Part shown: one piece after another, positions 8,150 through 16,469 of the stretch
Position numbering within the stretch: the stretch's first letter is position 1
Layout: each line of letters opens with the position of its first letter
From: Paracoccaceae bacterium
GTDB taxonomy: Bacteria; Pseudomonadota; Alphaproteobacteria; Rhodobacterales; Rhodobacteraceae
Assembly: GCA_020425125.1 (NCBI GenBank)
Contig: JAGQRV010000015.1
Coordinates: 41,353-86,191, forward strand
Direction: 5' to 3'
DNA: 44,839 nucleotides
Position numbers and translations under genes: made by a program
Notes under the pieces: model-generated
The model's input: the letters and a program-made list of their open reading frames with translations, nothing else
Databases searched by the model: none
What the model was told of the DNA's origin: nothing

Positions 8150-9691
8150 TCAGAGCCGGCGCTGCGGCTCCAGGTCGACCGCGAAGAGTTCTTGGTCGGC
8201 CACATCCATCAGCCGCACCGTCATGATCCCCGTGGCCGCTTCGATTTCCACCACGCCGAAGAACTGGTAGCCGTCCGATGGCGGCAGGTTTGCGCCCATA
8301 TCCGCGTCCGGCGCCTTGGCAAAGACCACTTCAGGTCCGAAGGTGTCGTCGTACTCGTTCGGTCCGAACGTCCCGGCGTGGAGCGGCCCCGAGACGAATT
8401 CCCAGAACGGTTCGAAATCCTGGAACTGGGCGCGGTCGGGGCTGTAATGGTGCGCCGCGGTGTAATGTACGTCGGCGGTCAGCCAGACCGTGTTGGTCAC
8501 GCCGGCATGCTTGATGAAGCTCAGCACCTCGGCGATATCGAATTCGCGTCCCCGCACAGGCCCGTCGCCGTTGGAGGAGTTCTCGAACGCGCTGTCGCCG
8601 TCCCGGACGATCATCCCGATCGGCATGTCCGAGGCGATTACCTTCCAGGTTGCAGTCGAATTGGCCAGTTCGCGTTTCAGCCATTCCGTCTGCTCGGTGC
8701 CCAGATAGGCGGTTGGCTGCAGTTCGTCGTTCGCCGTGTTGTCGCTGCGATAGGTCCGCATGTCGATGAAGAAGATGTCGAGCAGCGGACCATAGGCGAC
8801 CTTGCGGTAAACGCGATAGGGCTCCGGCGGGGTGACGCGCGTCGGCGTCATCTCGTGGAAGGCGCGGGCCGCTCGCGACGAGAGCAGCGCGACCGACTTC
8901 TCGCTGTAGCGGTCATCGTCCAGCACTTCGTCGGGGTACCAGTTGTTCAGCACCTCATGGTCGTCCCATTGGGTCAGAATGGGCACCTGCGCGTTGAACG
9001 CGCGGACATTTCCGTCCAGCATGTTGTAGAGGTACTGGCCGCGAAACTCGTCGAGCGTTTCAGCGACCTTGGATTTCTCCGGCGTCAAGAGGTTGCGCCA
9101 GACCGTACCGTCCTTCAGCGTGACTTCCTCGGTCATCGGGCCGTCGGCATAGACGTTGTCGCCGGAATGGATGAAGAAATCGGGGACATGAGCCAGCATC
9201 GTGGCATAGGTCCGCATGCCGCCGCGGTCGGCGTCGATGCCCCAGCCCTGACCGGCCGTGTCGCCCGACCAGACGAAACGGACGTCGCGCAGACCCGCAG
9301 GAGCGGTGCGGAAATGTCCGACGACAATCTCCGACATGCCATCGCTGTCGGACAGATCCTGCATCTGGACGCGGAAGAAGATGTCCTGATCGGCGGGCAG
9401 GCCGGTCAGTTCCAGCTTTCCGGTGCAGTCGGTCGCCGCGCCCACGGCCAGCGGCTGCACGCGCTGAGGATCGGCAAATGCTTCCGTCGTGGACCACTCG
9501 ACCAGCATTTTCGCCTCGCGGTCGGCGCGCGCCCAGATCACGGCCCCGTTCTGGCTGATATCGCCCGACTGGATGCCGTGAGTGATGGCCGGCCGGCTTT
9601 GCGCCCGGCTGATTGCGGGCATGGCAAGATTTCCGGCGGCAGCGGCCGTCGTCAGAAGCGCGTGGCGGCGGGTCATTCGAATCCGGGGCAT
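8150..9691 (-). CDS. phoD: PhoD-type alkaline phosphatase, Tat-exported
   Basis: Periplasmic metallophosphoesterase of the PhoD family, which releases phosphate from phosphate mono- and diesters. From the ATG at 9691 it is 513 residues; AGGGA lies just upstream, while the longer frame to 9763 has no comparable site. The N-terminus has a twin-arginine signal: TRRHALL at 7-13, an alanine-rich core, and likely cleavage after about residue 30 (AISRA). Metal-site segments are visible: GDTAGQGWGID, HSGDNVYADG and QWDDHEVLNNW. It is the only gene between the two tRNA-Asp copies and runs against both. A possible Pho box lies at 9770-9787. The alternative label is a general phosphodiesterase; family membership is firm. 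Confidence 0.92.
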   Translation of the reverse strand: MPRIRMTRRHALLTTAAAAGNLAMPAISRAQSRPAITHGIQSGDISQNGAVIWARADREAKMLVEWSTTEAFADPQRVQPLAVGAATDCTGKLELTGLPADQDIFFRVQMQDLSDSDGMSEIVVGHFRTAPAGLRDVRFVWSGDTAGQGWGIDADRGGMRTYATMLAHVPDFFIHSGDNVYADGPMTEEVTLKDGTVWRNLLTPEKSKVAETLDEFRGQYLYNMLDGNVRAFNAQVPILTQWDDHEVLNNWYPDEVLDDDRYSEKSVALLSSRAARAFHEMTPTRVTPPEPYRVYRKVAYGPLLDIFFIDMRTYRSDNTANDELQPTAYLGTEQTEWLKRELANSTATWKVIASDMPIGMIVRDGDSAFENSSNGDGPVRGREFDIAEVLSFIKHAGVTNTVWLTADVHYTAAHHYSPDRAQFQDFEPFWEFVSGPLHAGTFGPNEYDDTFGPEVVFAKAPDADMGANLPPSDGYQFFGVVEIEAATGIMTVRLMDVADQELFAVDLEPQRRL

Positions 9692-9769
9692 GGTGCGGGT
9701 TCCCTGTGCTGCGGTGGGCACATCATCGCGAGGGACATGTCGAGAGCATGACGTCCGCAGCAAGATTTC

Positions 9770-9787
9770 GCGGCAGATCGGTGACAG
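9770..9787 (-). promoter_or_regulatory. Possible Pho box upstream of phoD
   Basis: Read on the minus strand: CTGTCAC, four bases, CTGCCGC. The PhoB half-site consensus is CTGTCAT/C repeated every 11 bases; the first half fits fully and the second at five of seven positions. It lies about 80 bases before the phoD ATG. No good -10 follows at the usual distance, so this is suggestive only. Confidence 0.35.
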
Positions 9788-9840
9788 GTTGCGCGACCGT
9801 CTGGCGGGGAAATATTTCGCGGGCCGCGCCGGGAAACCGC

Positions 9841-9869
9841 TTGACCCCTGCCACGTCTCGGCCTATCCC
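9841..9869 (+). promoter_or_regulatory. Promoter of tRNA-Asp copy 2
   Basis: -35 TTGACC (9841-9846), a 17-base spacer, and -10 TATCCC (9864-9869), ending 39 bases before the tRNA. It shares the spacer length and a GGCCTA junction with the copy 1 promoter, although the surrounding bases differ. Confidence 0.65.
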
Positions 9870-9908
9870 GCCCGAACGCAGCGCGGACCCATGTCCGCCA
9901 AGCGATGC

Positions 9909-9985
9909 GCGGTTGTAGCTCAGTCGGTTAGAGTACCGGCCTGTCACGCCGGGGGTCGCGGGTTCGAGCCCCGTCAACCGCGCCA
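9909..9985 (+). tRNA. tRNA-Asp (GTC), copy 2
   Basis: Identical to the copy at 7949-8025: acceptor stem GCGGTTG with CAACCGC, anticodon GTC in loop CTGTCAC, CCA encoded at 9983-9985. The different flanks and separate promoter show that the copies are not simply a recent tandem duplication of a larger block. Confidence 0.97.
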
Positions 9986-10093
9986 TTCCATTCATCCAGG
10001 TATCACAATGGCCGGGCTGATCGTGCGTTCGGAACGTGTCGCTCGCGGCGGCGCTGCAAGTGTCCGGCGCAGGTCTGCGCGCGGCAGCCGCAG

Positions 10094-10124
10094 CGAGCGT
10101 CTGCCACGCGATGCCAGACGCTCG
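10094..10124. terminator. Strong hairpin between tRNA-Asp and M20 peptidase
   Basis: Perfect ten-base inverted repeat CGAGCGTCTG (10094-10103) with CAGACGCTCG (10115-10124), 11-base loop. It lies between a plus-strand tRNA and the stop of a minus-strand gene (10139), so it may end transcription from both sides. No U-run. The rest of 9986-10138 shows no gene. Confidence 0.5.
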
Positions 10125-10138
10125 ACGGTCCCGGCCGG

Positions 10139-11515
10139 TCAGACCTCGCGAAGTGCCGCGAGGATCCGTGCCCAGCTCCGGATTCCCTTGTGGAAGCTTG
10201 CAAGGTCGTATTTCTCGTTCGGGGAGTGAATTCGGTCGCTGTCATGCGCGAACCCGATCAGCATCGAATCCATCCCGAGTTCGGTCTTGAAATGACCAGC
10301 CACCGGGATCGATCCCCCGCCGCCGATGAACGCCGCCGGATCCGGCCATTCGTCGCTGAGCGCTTCGCGGGCCTTGGCGAAGGCCGGGTGATCCGTCGCC
10401 ATCTGGCTTGCCGGGGAGCCGCCATGCGCCTCGAATTCGGCGGTGCAGTCGGGCGGAAGTCCGGCCTCGACCTGTGCGCGGAAGGCAGCGCGGATCGCAG
10501 CCGGGTCCTGCGTTCCCACCAGACGGAAGCTGACCTTCGCATGTGCCTTGGCGGGCAGCACGGTCTTGAACCCGGCGCCGGTATAGCCAGACCACATCCC
10601 GTTGATTTCGCAGGTGGGTTCGGACCAGAGCATTTCCAGCGGCGTCTTGCCGGCTTCGCCCGCCGGAGTGGTCAGCCCGACGCTGCCAAGGAAGCGGTCG
10701 GTGTCAAAGCCGAGCGCGTCCCATTGCGCCTTGAGGTCGGCTGAAAGCTTCGGCACCCCGTCATAGAATCCCGGCAAGGTCACGCGCCCGGTCGCGTCAT
10801 GCAGCCCAGTCAGAATGCGGGCCAGCACCCGCGCCGGATTGGCCGCCAGCCCGCCATAGCCGCCCGAATGCAGATCGCGGCTTGCTGCGGAAATGGTGAC
10901 CTGCTCACCGACGAGACCGCGCAGTTGGGTCACGATCGCGGGCACGCGCCCGTCGAATAGGCCGGTATCGCAGATCAGGGCGATGTCGGCGCGCAACTCG
11001 TCTGCGTTGTCGCGCAGGAATGGGACCAGCGAAGGCGAGCCGCTTTCCTCCTCGCCTTCGAGGAAGACGGTGATCCGGCAGGGCAGGGCGCCATGCACCG
11101 CCTTCCAGGCTCGACAGGCTTCGATGAACGTCATCAGCTGCCCCTTGTCGTCCGAGGCGCCGCGTCCGTGGATCACCCGGCCATCGGGCGTGTCGAGGAT
11201 CTCGGGCTCGAACGGCGGGCGGTCCCACAGATCAAGCGGATCGACCGGCTGCACATCATAATGTCCATAGAACATCAGGTGCGGTCCGCCTTCGCCGCCC
11301 TGCGCCACGACCATGGGGTGTCCCGGCGTGGCCCGTTTCTCGGCGCGAAACCCAAGTCCGGCCAGATCGGCGACGAGCCGGTCTGCGGCCAGGTCGCAAT
11401 CCCCTGCATGGACCGGGTCGGTCGAGATCGACGGAATGCGGATCAGCTCCGAAAGCCGCTTCAGGGCGTCGTCGAGGTCGGCATCGATGCGGTCGAGGGT
11501 GGCGGCAAGCGACAT
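10139..11515 (-). CDS. M20-family metallopeptidase (dipeptidase)
   Basis: Zinc-dependent peptidase of the M20/M25/M40 family, 458 residues, probably cytoplasmic since no signal peptide is seen. Metal-ligand and catalytic segments are in order: YGHYDVQP (ligand His), GRGASDDKG (catalytic and bridging Asp), and EGEEESGS (general-base Glu pair). The dimerisation insert follows from about residue 200. The ATG at 11515 has AAAGGA nine bases before it; a longer frame to 11644 adds 43 residues that look non-coding. Members of this subgroup are usually annotated as dipeptidases; the exact substrate is unknown. It is divergent from hemA and shares a 277-base intergenic region with it. Confidence 0.92.
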   Translation of the reverse strand: MSLAATLDRIDADLDDALKRLSELIRIPSISTDPVHAGDCDLAADRLVADLAGLGFRAEKRATPGHPMVVAQGGEGGPHLMFYGHYDVQPVDPLDLWDRPPFEPEILDTPDGRVIHGRGASDDKGQLMTFIEACRAWKAVHGALPCRITVFLEGEEESGSPSLVPFLRDNADELRADIALICDTGLFDGRVPAIVTQLRGLVGEQVTISAASRDLHSGGYGGLAANPARVLARILTGLHDATGRVTLPGFYDGVPKLSADLKAQWDALGFDTDRFLGSVGLTTPAGEAGKTPLEMLWSEPTCEINGMWSGYTGAGFKTVLPAKAHAKVSFRLVGTQDPAAIRAAFRAQVEAGLPPDCTAEFEAHGGSPASQMATDHPAFAKAREALSDEWPDPAAFIGGGGSIPVAGHFKTELGMDSMLIGFAHDSDRIHSPNEKYDLASFHKGIRSWARILAALREV

Positions 11516-11662
11516 GGATCGTCCTTTCGGTGTGGCCGTGATGCCGACCGGATCGGCAATGGCGCTACCGATTGCATAGCCCGCCCCGCAGCGGGCGCAA
11601 CCGCCCAGGCGCGCCGCATTGCCGGGTGTCCGCGCCCGCATCAATCATTCGGCACCAAAGTC

Positions 11663-11707
11663 GTGGCGGCAATTTGTAGCTTTGTGGAATATGTTGGTTG
11701 CCGCTAC
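11663..11707 (+). promoter_or_regulatory. Inverted repeat upstream of hemA
   Basis: GTGGCGGCAA (11663-11672) pairs with TTGCCGCTAC (11698-11707) over ten positions, one of them G-U in RNA, around 25 A/T-richer bases. The right arm contains TTGCCG, which with TAAGAA at 11722-11727 (18-base spacer) could be the hemA promoter. The repeat could therefore be an operator covering the -35. No FnrL-type TTGAT-N4-ATCAA site was seen. Confidence 0.35.
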
Positions 11708-11792
11708 CGCCAAGACGCGGGTAAGAATTACGAGCCCTGACGGTCGAGGACTCCTCCGGACTCCCAATGGCCGCACAGCCGGAGGAACTGCC

Positions 11793-13016
11793 TTGGACTA
11801 CGCCGCCAAACTCGATGCCGCCCTGAGCCGTCTGCATGAGGAAGGCCGCTACCGCACCTTTATCGACATCGAGCGGCGGAACGGGCAGTTTCCCCATGCG
11901 GTCTGGACCCGGCCCGATGGCCGCGAACAGGACATCACCGTGTGGTGCGGCAACGATTATCTCGGGATGGGTCAGCATCCCGCAGTGCTCGCGGCAATGC
12001 ACGAAGCGCTGGATGCCACGGGCGCCGGCTCGGGCGGCACCCGCAACATTTCCGGCACGACGGTCTATCACCGCCGGCTCGAAGCCGAACTTGCAGACCT
12101 GCACCAGAAACCGGCGGCGCTGGTCTTCACCTCGGCCTACATTGCCAATGACGCGACCCTGTCGACGCTGCCGCGGCTGTTTCCGGGTCTGATCATCCTT
12201 TCGGATGAACTGAACCACGCCTCGATGATCGAGGGGATCCGTCACGGGCAGTGCGAGAAGCACATCTTCCGCCACAACGATGTGGCCCATCTGCGCGAAA
12301 TTCTCGAAACCCTGGATCCGGCCGCGCCGAAGGTCATCGCCTTCGAGTCGGTCTATTCGATGGATGGTGATTTCGGGCCGCTTCGCGCAATCTGCGATCT
12401 GGCCGACGAGTTCGGGGCGCTGACCTATCTCGACGAAGTGCACGCAGTCGGCATGTACGGACCCCGCGGAGGCGGTGTGGCCGAGCAGGAGGAACTGCTG
12501 GACCGCATCGACATCATCAACGGGACGCTGGGCAAGGCCTTCGGGGTAATGGGCGGGTACATTGCCGGCTCGGAAAAGATGATCGACGCGATCCGCTCCT
12601 ACGCGCCCGGTTTCATCTTCACCACCTCGATCCCACCCGTGGTGGCGGCAGGTGCGGCGGCATCGATCCGTCATCTGAAGACCGACCAGGCCCTGCGGAT
12701 GCGGCACCAGGCGCAGGCTCGGATCCTCAAGGCCCGGCTGAAGGGCATGGGTCTGCCGCTCATCGACCACGGCAGCCACATCGTGCCGGTGCTGGTGGGC
12801 GATCCGGTGAAGTGCAAGATGATCTCGGACCGGCTGCTGATCGACAGCGGCATCTATGTGCAGCCGATCAACTTCCCGACCGTGCCCCGCGGCACCGAAC
12901 GGCTGCGGTTCACGCCCTCGCCGGTGCATACGCCCGACGACATGGACCGTCTGATCCGGGCTCTTGACGCGCTGTGGTCGCGCTGCGCCCTGAGCCGCCA
13001 GGCGCTTTCGGCCTGA
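11793..13016 (+). CDS. hemA: 5-aminolevulinate synthase
   Basis: PLP-dependent enzyme that condenses glycine with succinyl-CoA to 5-aminolevulinate, the first step of haem, cobalamin and (if present) bacteriochlorophyll synthesis by the Shemin route. It is 407 residues and very close to the Rhodobacter HemA sequence as I know it, starting [20 protein letters not shown]. The PLP lysine is in NGTLGKAFG at residue 248, the same number as in Rhodobacter. [10 protein letters not shown] supplies the cofactor Asp. The start is a rare TTG at 11793, fixed by GGAGGAA at 11781-11787 and by homology; a longer frame to 11619 has no support. A strong terminator follows. It precedes the RodZ-like and ispG genes. 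Confidence 0.97.
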   Translation: MDYAAKLDAALSRLHEEGRYRTFIDIERRNGQFPHAVWTRPDGREQDITVWCGNDYLGMGQHPAVLAAMHEALDATGAGSGGTRNISGTTVYHRRLEAELADLHQKPAALVFTSAYIANDATLSTLPRLFPGLIILSDELNHASMIEGIRHGQCEKHIFRHNDVAHLREILETLDPAAPKVIAFESVYSMDGDFGPLRAICDLADEFGALTYLDEVHAVGMYGPRGGGVAEQEELLDRIDIINGTLGKAFGVMGGYIAGSEKMIDAIRSYAPGFIFTTSIPPVVAAGAAASIRHLKTDQALRMRHQAQARILKARLKGMGLPLIDHGSHIVPVLVGDPVKCKMISDRLLIDSGIYVQPINFPTVPRGTERLRFTPSPVHTPDDMDRLIRALDALWSRCALSRQALSA

Positions 13017-13031
13017 TCGGCGACGTCGCGG

Positions 13032-13059
13032 CGCATCGCTCAAATGCGATGCGTCTTTC
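13032..13059 (+). terminator. Rho-independent terminator of hemA
   Basis: Perfect eight-base stem CGCATCGC (13032-13039) with GCGATGCG (13046-13053), loop TCAAAT, then TCTTTC. It starts 16 bases after the hemA stop and suggests that the RodZ-like gene has its own promoter in 13060-13204. Confidence 0.75.
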
Positions 13060-13204
13060 ATGGCTCATATTGAGGGATTGTTAAGTTCTCGGGCTAAGTC
13101 TCGTGCGCAGTCCAGTCCACTGTGGTACATTTGCCGTAGCGAACCCCGGCAATCGAATCACGGGGACGTTTGGGGTTATGGGCAGCTGACATGGGACATG
13201 TCGC

Positions 13205-14479
13205 ATGATGGTACGCGCTGGCGGTCCCTCGCATCCGCATGGTCGGAAGCTGAAGGGCTTTGACGACTACGAGTTCACGCTCGGGGATCTGATGCGGGGT
13301 GAACGGGCGACCCAGGGGAAGTCGCTGCTCGACGTCCAGCGCGAGACCAAGATCAAGGCCGAATACCTGGCGGGCATCGAGGACGCCGATCTGTCGGTCT
13401 TCGAGACACCCGGCTTCATCAGCGGATATGTCCGAACCTACGCCCGCTATCTGGGGATGGACCCGGACAATGTCTTTGCGCAGTTCTGCCGGGAAAGCGG
13501 GTTTTCGCACATTTCCGGCATCGAAGCGCGCATCCAGACCCGAACGCCCGTCAAGGCCAGGCAGGCGAGCGCCACCGCAAGTGCCTCGCACACGAATGCC
13601 CCGCTCACAAAGCGCGGCACGGTCAGCGATGCGGTTCTCGCGCGCAGCCCGTTGAGCGCCGCGCCGTCGACCGGGTTCTTCGAAGGGATCGAGGCCGGCG
13701 CGGTTGCGTCGATCTTCGTCCTGGCGGGGCTGGTCGCGGGGCTCGGATACGGCGCCTGGACGGTGCTTCAGGAAATCCAGCGCGTCACGACGGCGCCGGT
13801 CGAAACGCCGCTGACGGTCGCTTCCACCGACGAGCCGTCGCTGGAGACCGCGGGACTGGGTGTTGACAATTCGGCCCCCAGCGAAGCGGCGCTGGAGCGT
13901 CTCTATCGTCCTCAGGCTCTCGAAACGCCCGTGATGGTGCCGCGCGACGGTCCGATCGCCACACTCGATCCGGGCGCTCAGGGCGCCTTTGCCGCGTACG
14001 TGCCGACGGGCGCTGTGCCGATGGCGCCGCCGCCCGATGCCATCGAGGCTGCGGTTGCCGCGGCGATGGCGCCGGCCGAAATCGATCTCGCCGCTGCCGA
14101 AGGCGATACGCCTCTGGTCGTGGCCGGACCGCAGCCGGAACTGGCCCTGTTCGCGCGGCAGCCGTGCTGGGTGCGGGTGCGGGCCGCGGACGGCACCGTG
14201 CTTCTGGAGAAGATCCTCGAGAAGGGTGAGCGCTACGTGCTGCCGGAGAGCGAAACGCCGCCGTCGCTGCGCGCCGGCAATGCCGGGTCGCTCTATTTCG
14301 TGGTCAACGGCAAGGCGCTTGGGCCGGCGGGGCCGGGGGCCTCGGTCGTGAAGGATGTAGAGCTGTCAGCGGAATCGCTGCAAGCGTCCTACACCACCCC
14401 GGATTTGACCACCGATCCGGACCTTGCGAGCCTTGCAGCGCTGGTCCTCACGCCGGACGTGTCTCCGCTGCATCACTGA
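13205..14479 (+). CDS. RodZ-like membrane protein (HTH_25 and DUF4115)
   Basis: Bitopic inner-membrane protein, 424 residues. The N-terminal cytoplasmic part (about 22-100) is a Cro/C1-type helix-turn-helix of the RodZ kind, with LGDLMRGERATQGKSLLDVQ and GFISGYVRTYARYLGMD. A linker follows, then one transmembrane helix at about 165-187, a long Ala/Pro-rich periplasmic linker, and a C-terminal DUF4115 domain (about 305-385, CWVRVRAADGTVLLEK...). RodZ links MreB filaments to the wall-elongation machinery in rods, and this architecture matches. The start is uncertain because two adjacent ATGs (13205, 13208) lack a strong ribosome site. The gap to ispG is 72 bases. It could instead be a transcription regulator, but the membrane span argues against that. 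Confidence 0.82.
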   Translation: MMVRAGGPSHPHGRKLKGFDDYEFTLGDLMRGERATQGKSLLDVQRETKIKAEYLAGIEDADLSVFETPGFISGYVRTYARYLGMDPDNVFAQFCRESGFSHISGIEARIQTRTPVKARQASATASASHTNAPLTKRGTVSDAVLARSPLSAAPSTGFFEGIEAGAVASIFVLAGLVAGLGYGAWTVLQEIQRVTTAPVETPLTVASTDEPSLETAGLGVDNSAPSEAALERLYRPQALETPVMVPRDGPIATLDPGAQGAFAAYVPTGAVPMAPPPDAIEAAVAAAMAPAEIDLAAAEGDTPLVVAGPQPELALFARQPCWVRVRAADGTVLLEKILEKGERYVLPESETPPSLRAGNAGSLYFVVNGKALGPAGPGASVVKDVELSAESLQASYTTPDLTTDPDLASLAALVLTPDVSPLHH

Positions 14480-14551
14480 CCGGCCCCGGTTGCAGTGGCG
14501 CGGCGGGCTGCCTATTGTCCGACGCGATCCTCCCCAGCCGGAACCTGAGCC

Positions 14552-15694
14552 ATGTCGCACAATCCGATCCGCCCCTGGCGCAATGTGGAACGGCGCAAGT
14601 CACGCCGGATCATGGTCGGCTCGGTGCCGGTCGGCGGTGACGCGCCGATCTCGGTGCAGACCATGACCAATACCGACAGTTCGGATGTCGCCGCAACCCT
14701 GGCACAGGTCGTCGCCTGTGCCGAGGCCGGGGCCGACATCGTCCGCATCTCGACCCCGGACGCGGCCTCCACGCGCGCCCTGCGGGACATCGTGCGGGAA
14801 AGCCCGGTACCTATCGTCGCCGACATCCACTTCCACTACCGCCGGGCCATCGAAGCCGCTGAGGCGGGGGCCGCCTGCCTGAGGATCAATCCCGGCAATA
14901 TCGGGGATGAAAAGCGGGTTCGCGACGTGATTGCCGCGGCGCGCGACCATGGCTGCTCGATCCGGATCGGGGTCAATGCCGGCAGCCTGGAAAAGGATCT
15001 GCTGGAAAAGTACGGCGAGCCATGCCCCGAAGCGATGGTCGAGTCCGGGCTCGACCATATCCGCATCCTGGAAGACAACGACTTCCACGAGTTCAAGATC
15101 AGCGTGAAGGCGTCGGACGTGTTTCTTGCCGCGGCGGCCTATCAGGCGCTGGCCGACGCGACCGACGCGCCGATCCATCTCGGGATCACCGAAGCCGGCG
15201 GGATGCTGTCCGGCACGGTCAAATCGGCGATCGGACTCGGAAACCTCCTGTGGCTGGGGATCGGCGACACGCTGCGGGTCAGTCTTTCCGCCGATCCGGT
15301 CGAAGAGGTCAGGGTCGGCTACGAGATCCTGAAATCGCTCGGCCTCAGGCACCGCGGCGTCAACATCATCTCGTGCCCGTCCTGCGCGCGGCAGGGTTTC
15401 GACGTGATCAGGACGGTCGAGATCCTCGAACGGCGCCTTGAACATATCAAGACGCCGATGAGCCTCAGCATCATCGGCTGCGTGGTGAACGGGCCGGGTG
15501 AGGCGCTGATGACTGATGTCGGCTTCACCGGTGGCGGGGCCGGGGCGGGGATGGTCTATCTTGCCGGCCGGCAGAGCCACAAGCTGTCGAACGCGCAGAT
15601 GATCGATCATATCGTCGAGCAGGTGGAGCGCCGCGCTGCCGAGATCGAGGCGGAAAGCGCAGCGGCCGGGGCGGCCGGCAAGGCGGCCGAGTAG
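14552..15694 (+). CDS. ispG: 4-hydroxy-3-methylbut-2-enyl diphosphate synthase
   Basis: Iron-sulphur enzyme IspG (GcpE) of the non-mevalonate (MEP) isoprenoid pathway. It reductively converts methylerythritol cyclodiphosphate to HMBPP in the cytoplasm. It is 380 residues, normal length. An N-terminal TIM barrel ([31 protein letters not shown]) is followed by the [4Fe-4S] domain with Cys275 and Cys278 in SCPSCARQG and Cys310 in [11 protein letters not shown]. The conserved NGPGEA segment supplies the Glu ligand region. The last 20 residues are Ala/Glu-rich and extra to the fold. It follows the RodZ-like gene and ends 13 bases before the convergent dsbA-like stop, with no terminator visible between. 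Confidence 0.97.
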   Translation: MSHNPIRPWRNVERRKSRRIMVGSVPVGGDAPISVQTMTNTDSSDVAATLAQVVACAEAGADIVRISTPDAASTRALRDIVRESPVPIVADIHFHYRRAIEAAEAGAACLRINPGNIGDEKRVRDVIAAARDHGCSIRIGVNAGSLEKDLLEKYGEPCPEAMVESGLDHIRILEDNDFHEFKISVKASDVFLAAAAYQALADATDAPIHLGITEAGGMLSGTVKSAIGLGNLLWLGIGDTLRVSLSADPVEEVRVGYEILKSLGLRHRGVNIISCPSCARQGFDVIRTVEILERRLEHIKTPMSLSIIGCVVNGPGEALMTDVGFTGGGAGAGMVYLAGRQSHKLSNAQMIDHIVEQVERRAAEIEAESAAAGAAGKAAE

Positions 15695-15707
15695 GGCGCG
15701 CGCGGGA

Positions 15708-16469
15708 TTATTCGGTCCGCACCTGTTCGACGATACGCTGCATGTCGGCCAACGGCACATAGCCGCGGAGCATCTCGTCCGCGAGGACGAATGTGGGCGT
15801 GCCGTTGATCGCCAGTTTTTGCGCCAGAGCGTGGTTCGCCCGGATCTCTTCCGTCACCGCCGCATCGTCCATCGCGGCCAGAATTGCCGGGCCGTCAAGG
15901 TCGAGATCCCGCGCAAGACGGCTCAGCGCCGCGTCGTTCACCGGCCCCTGCAGCTTCATCAGGCTGTTATGCGCCTTCTCGTAAGCGGCGTCCCCCGCCA
16001 CCTCGCGCGTGGCGATGGCGAAGCGCGCAGCCTGCACGGAATCTTCGCCGAGGATCGGGAACTCCTTGACCACGAAGCGGATGTTGCCATCGCTCTCGAC
16101 AAGGCTCGCGACGTCATCGAAGGCGCGGCGGCAATAGCCGCACCGGTAATCCATGAACTCGACCAGGGTGACGTCGCCGTCCGGATTGCCCCCGACCCAG
16201 GACACGCCGTCCTCGAAGATCGCGGCCTTGTTGTCGCTGATCATCGTCTTGTCGGCTTCGCCCTGCTGGGCCTGCTGACGCTGTTCGAGAACCGCAACGG
16301 CCTCCATGATCACTTCGGGATGTTCCAGAAGATAGGCCCGGACCTGCGCCTGGAAGGCATCCCGTTCGGCATCGGACATGGCATTGAGGTCGAGCGCCCG
16401 CGCGGGCGCGGCTCCGATCCCGAGGGCAATCAGCGGCACGGCAAACCACGTCAACTTGGTCACGTTCAT
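15708..16469 (-). CDS. DsbA-family thiol-disulfide oxidoreductase (ScsC-like)
   Basis: Periplasmic thioredoxin-fold protein, 253 residues. The N-terminal signal peptide ends near APARA (about residue 25). Residues 30-75 form a predicted helical arm (AYLLEHPEVIMEAVAVLEQR) like the N-terminal domain of ScsC, which drives oligomerisation in that family. The active site is CGYC (Cys110, Cys113), and the cis-proline loop is NGTPTF. DsbA-type members oxidise or isomerise disulfides in exported proteins; which one this does is not readable. The ATG overlaps the stop of the BepA-like gene by four bases (ATGA), and GAGGAG sits just before it inside that gene, so the two are translationally coupled. 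Confidence 0.9.
   Translation of the reverse strand: MNVTKLTWFAVPLIALGIGAAPARALDLNAMSDAERDAFQAQVRAYLLEHPEVIMEAVAVLEQRQQAQQGEADKTMISDNKAAIFEDGVSWVGGNPDGDVTLVEFMDYRCGYCRRAFDDVASLVESDGNIRFVVKEFPILGEDSVQAARFAIATREVAGDAAYEKAHNSLMKLQGPVNDAALSRLARDLDLDGPAILAAMDDAAVTEEIRANHALAQKLAINGTPTFVLADEMLRGYVPLADMQRIVEQVRTE

Larger units (their letters stand above)
7947..9985. repeat. 79-bp direct repeats (tRNA-Asp genes) bracketing phoD
   Basis: Bases 7947-8025 and 9907-9985 are identical and in the same orientation. The identity covers the whole tRNA plus two bases upstream, then stops on both sides. The interval holds only the phoD gene, its upstream region, and the second tRNA promoter. Recombination between the repeats would delete phoD and leave one intact tRNA gene. 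Confidence 0.9.

Noticed and set aside
8108-9751. 547-codon plus-strand frame opposite phoD
   Set aside because: Antisense shadow of a clear Tat-exported PhoD protein; no ribosome site and low-complexity basic composition.
11516-11792. FnrL/CRP-type palindrome upstream of hemA
   Set aside because: No TTGAT-N4-ATCAA or similar symmetric site was found; only the different ten-position inverted repeat reported above.
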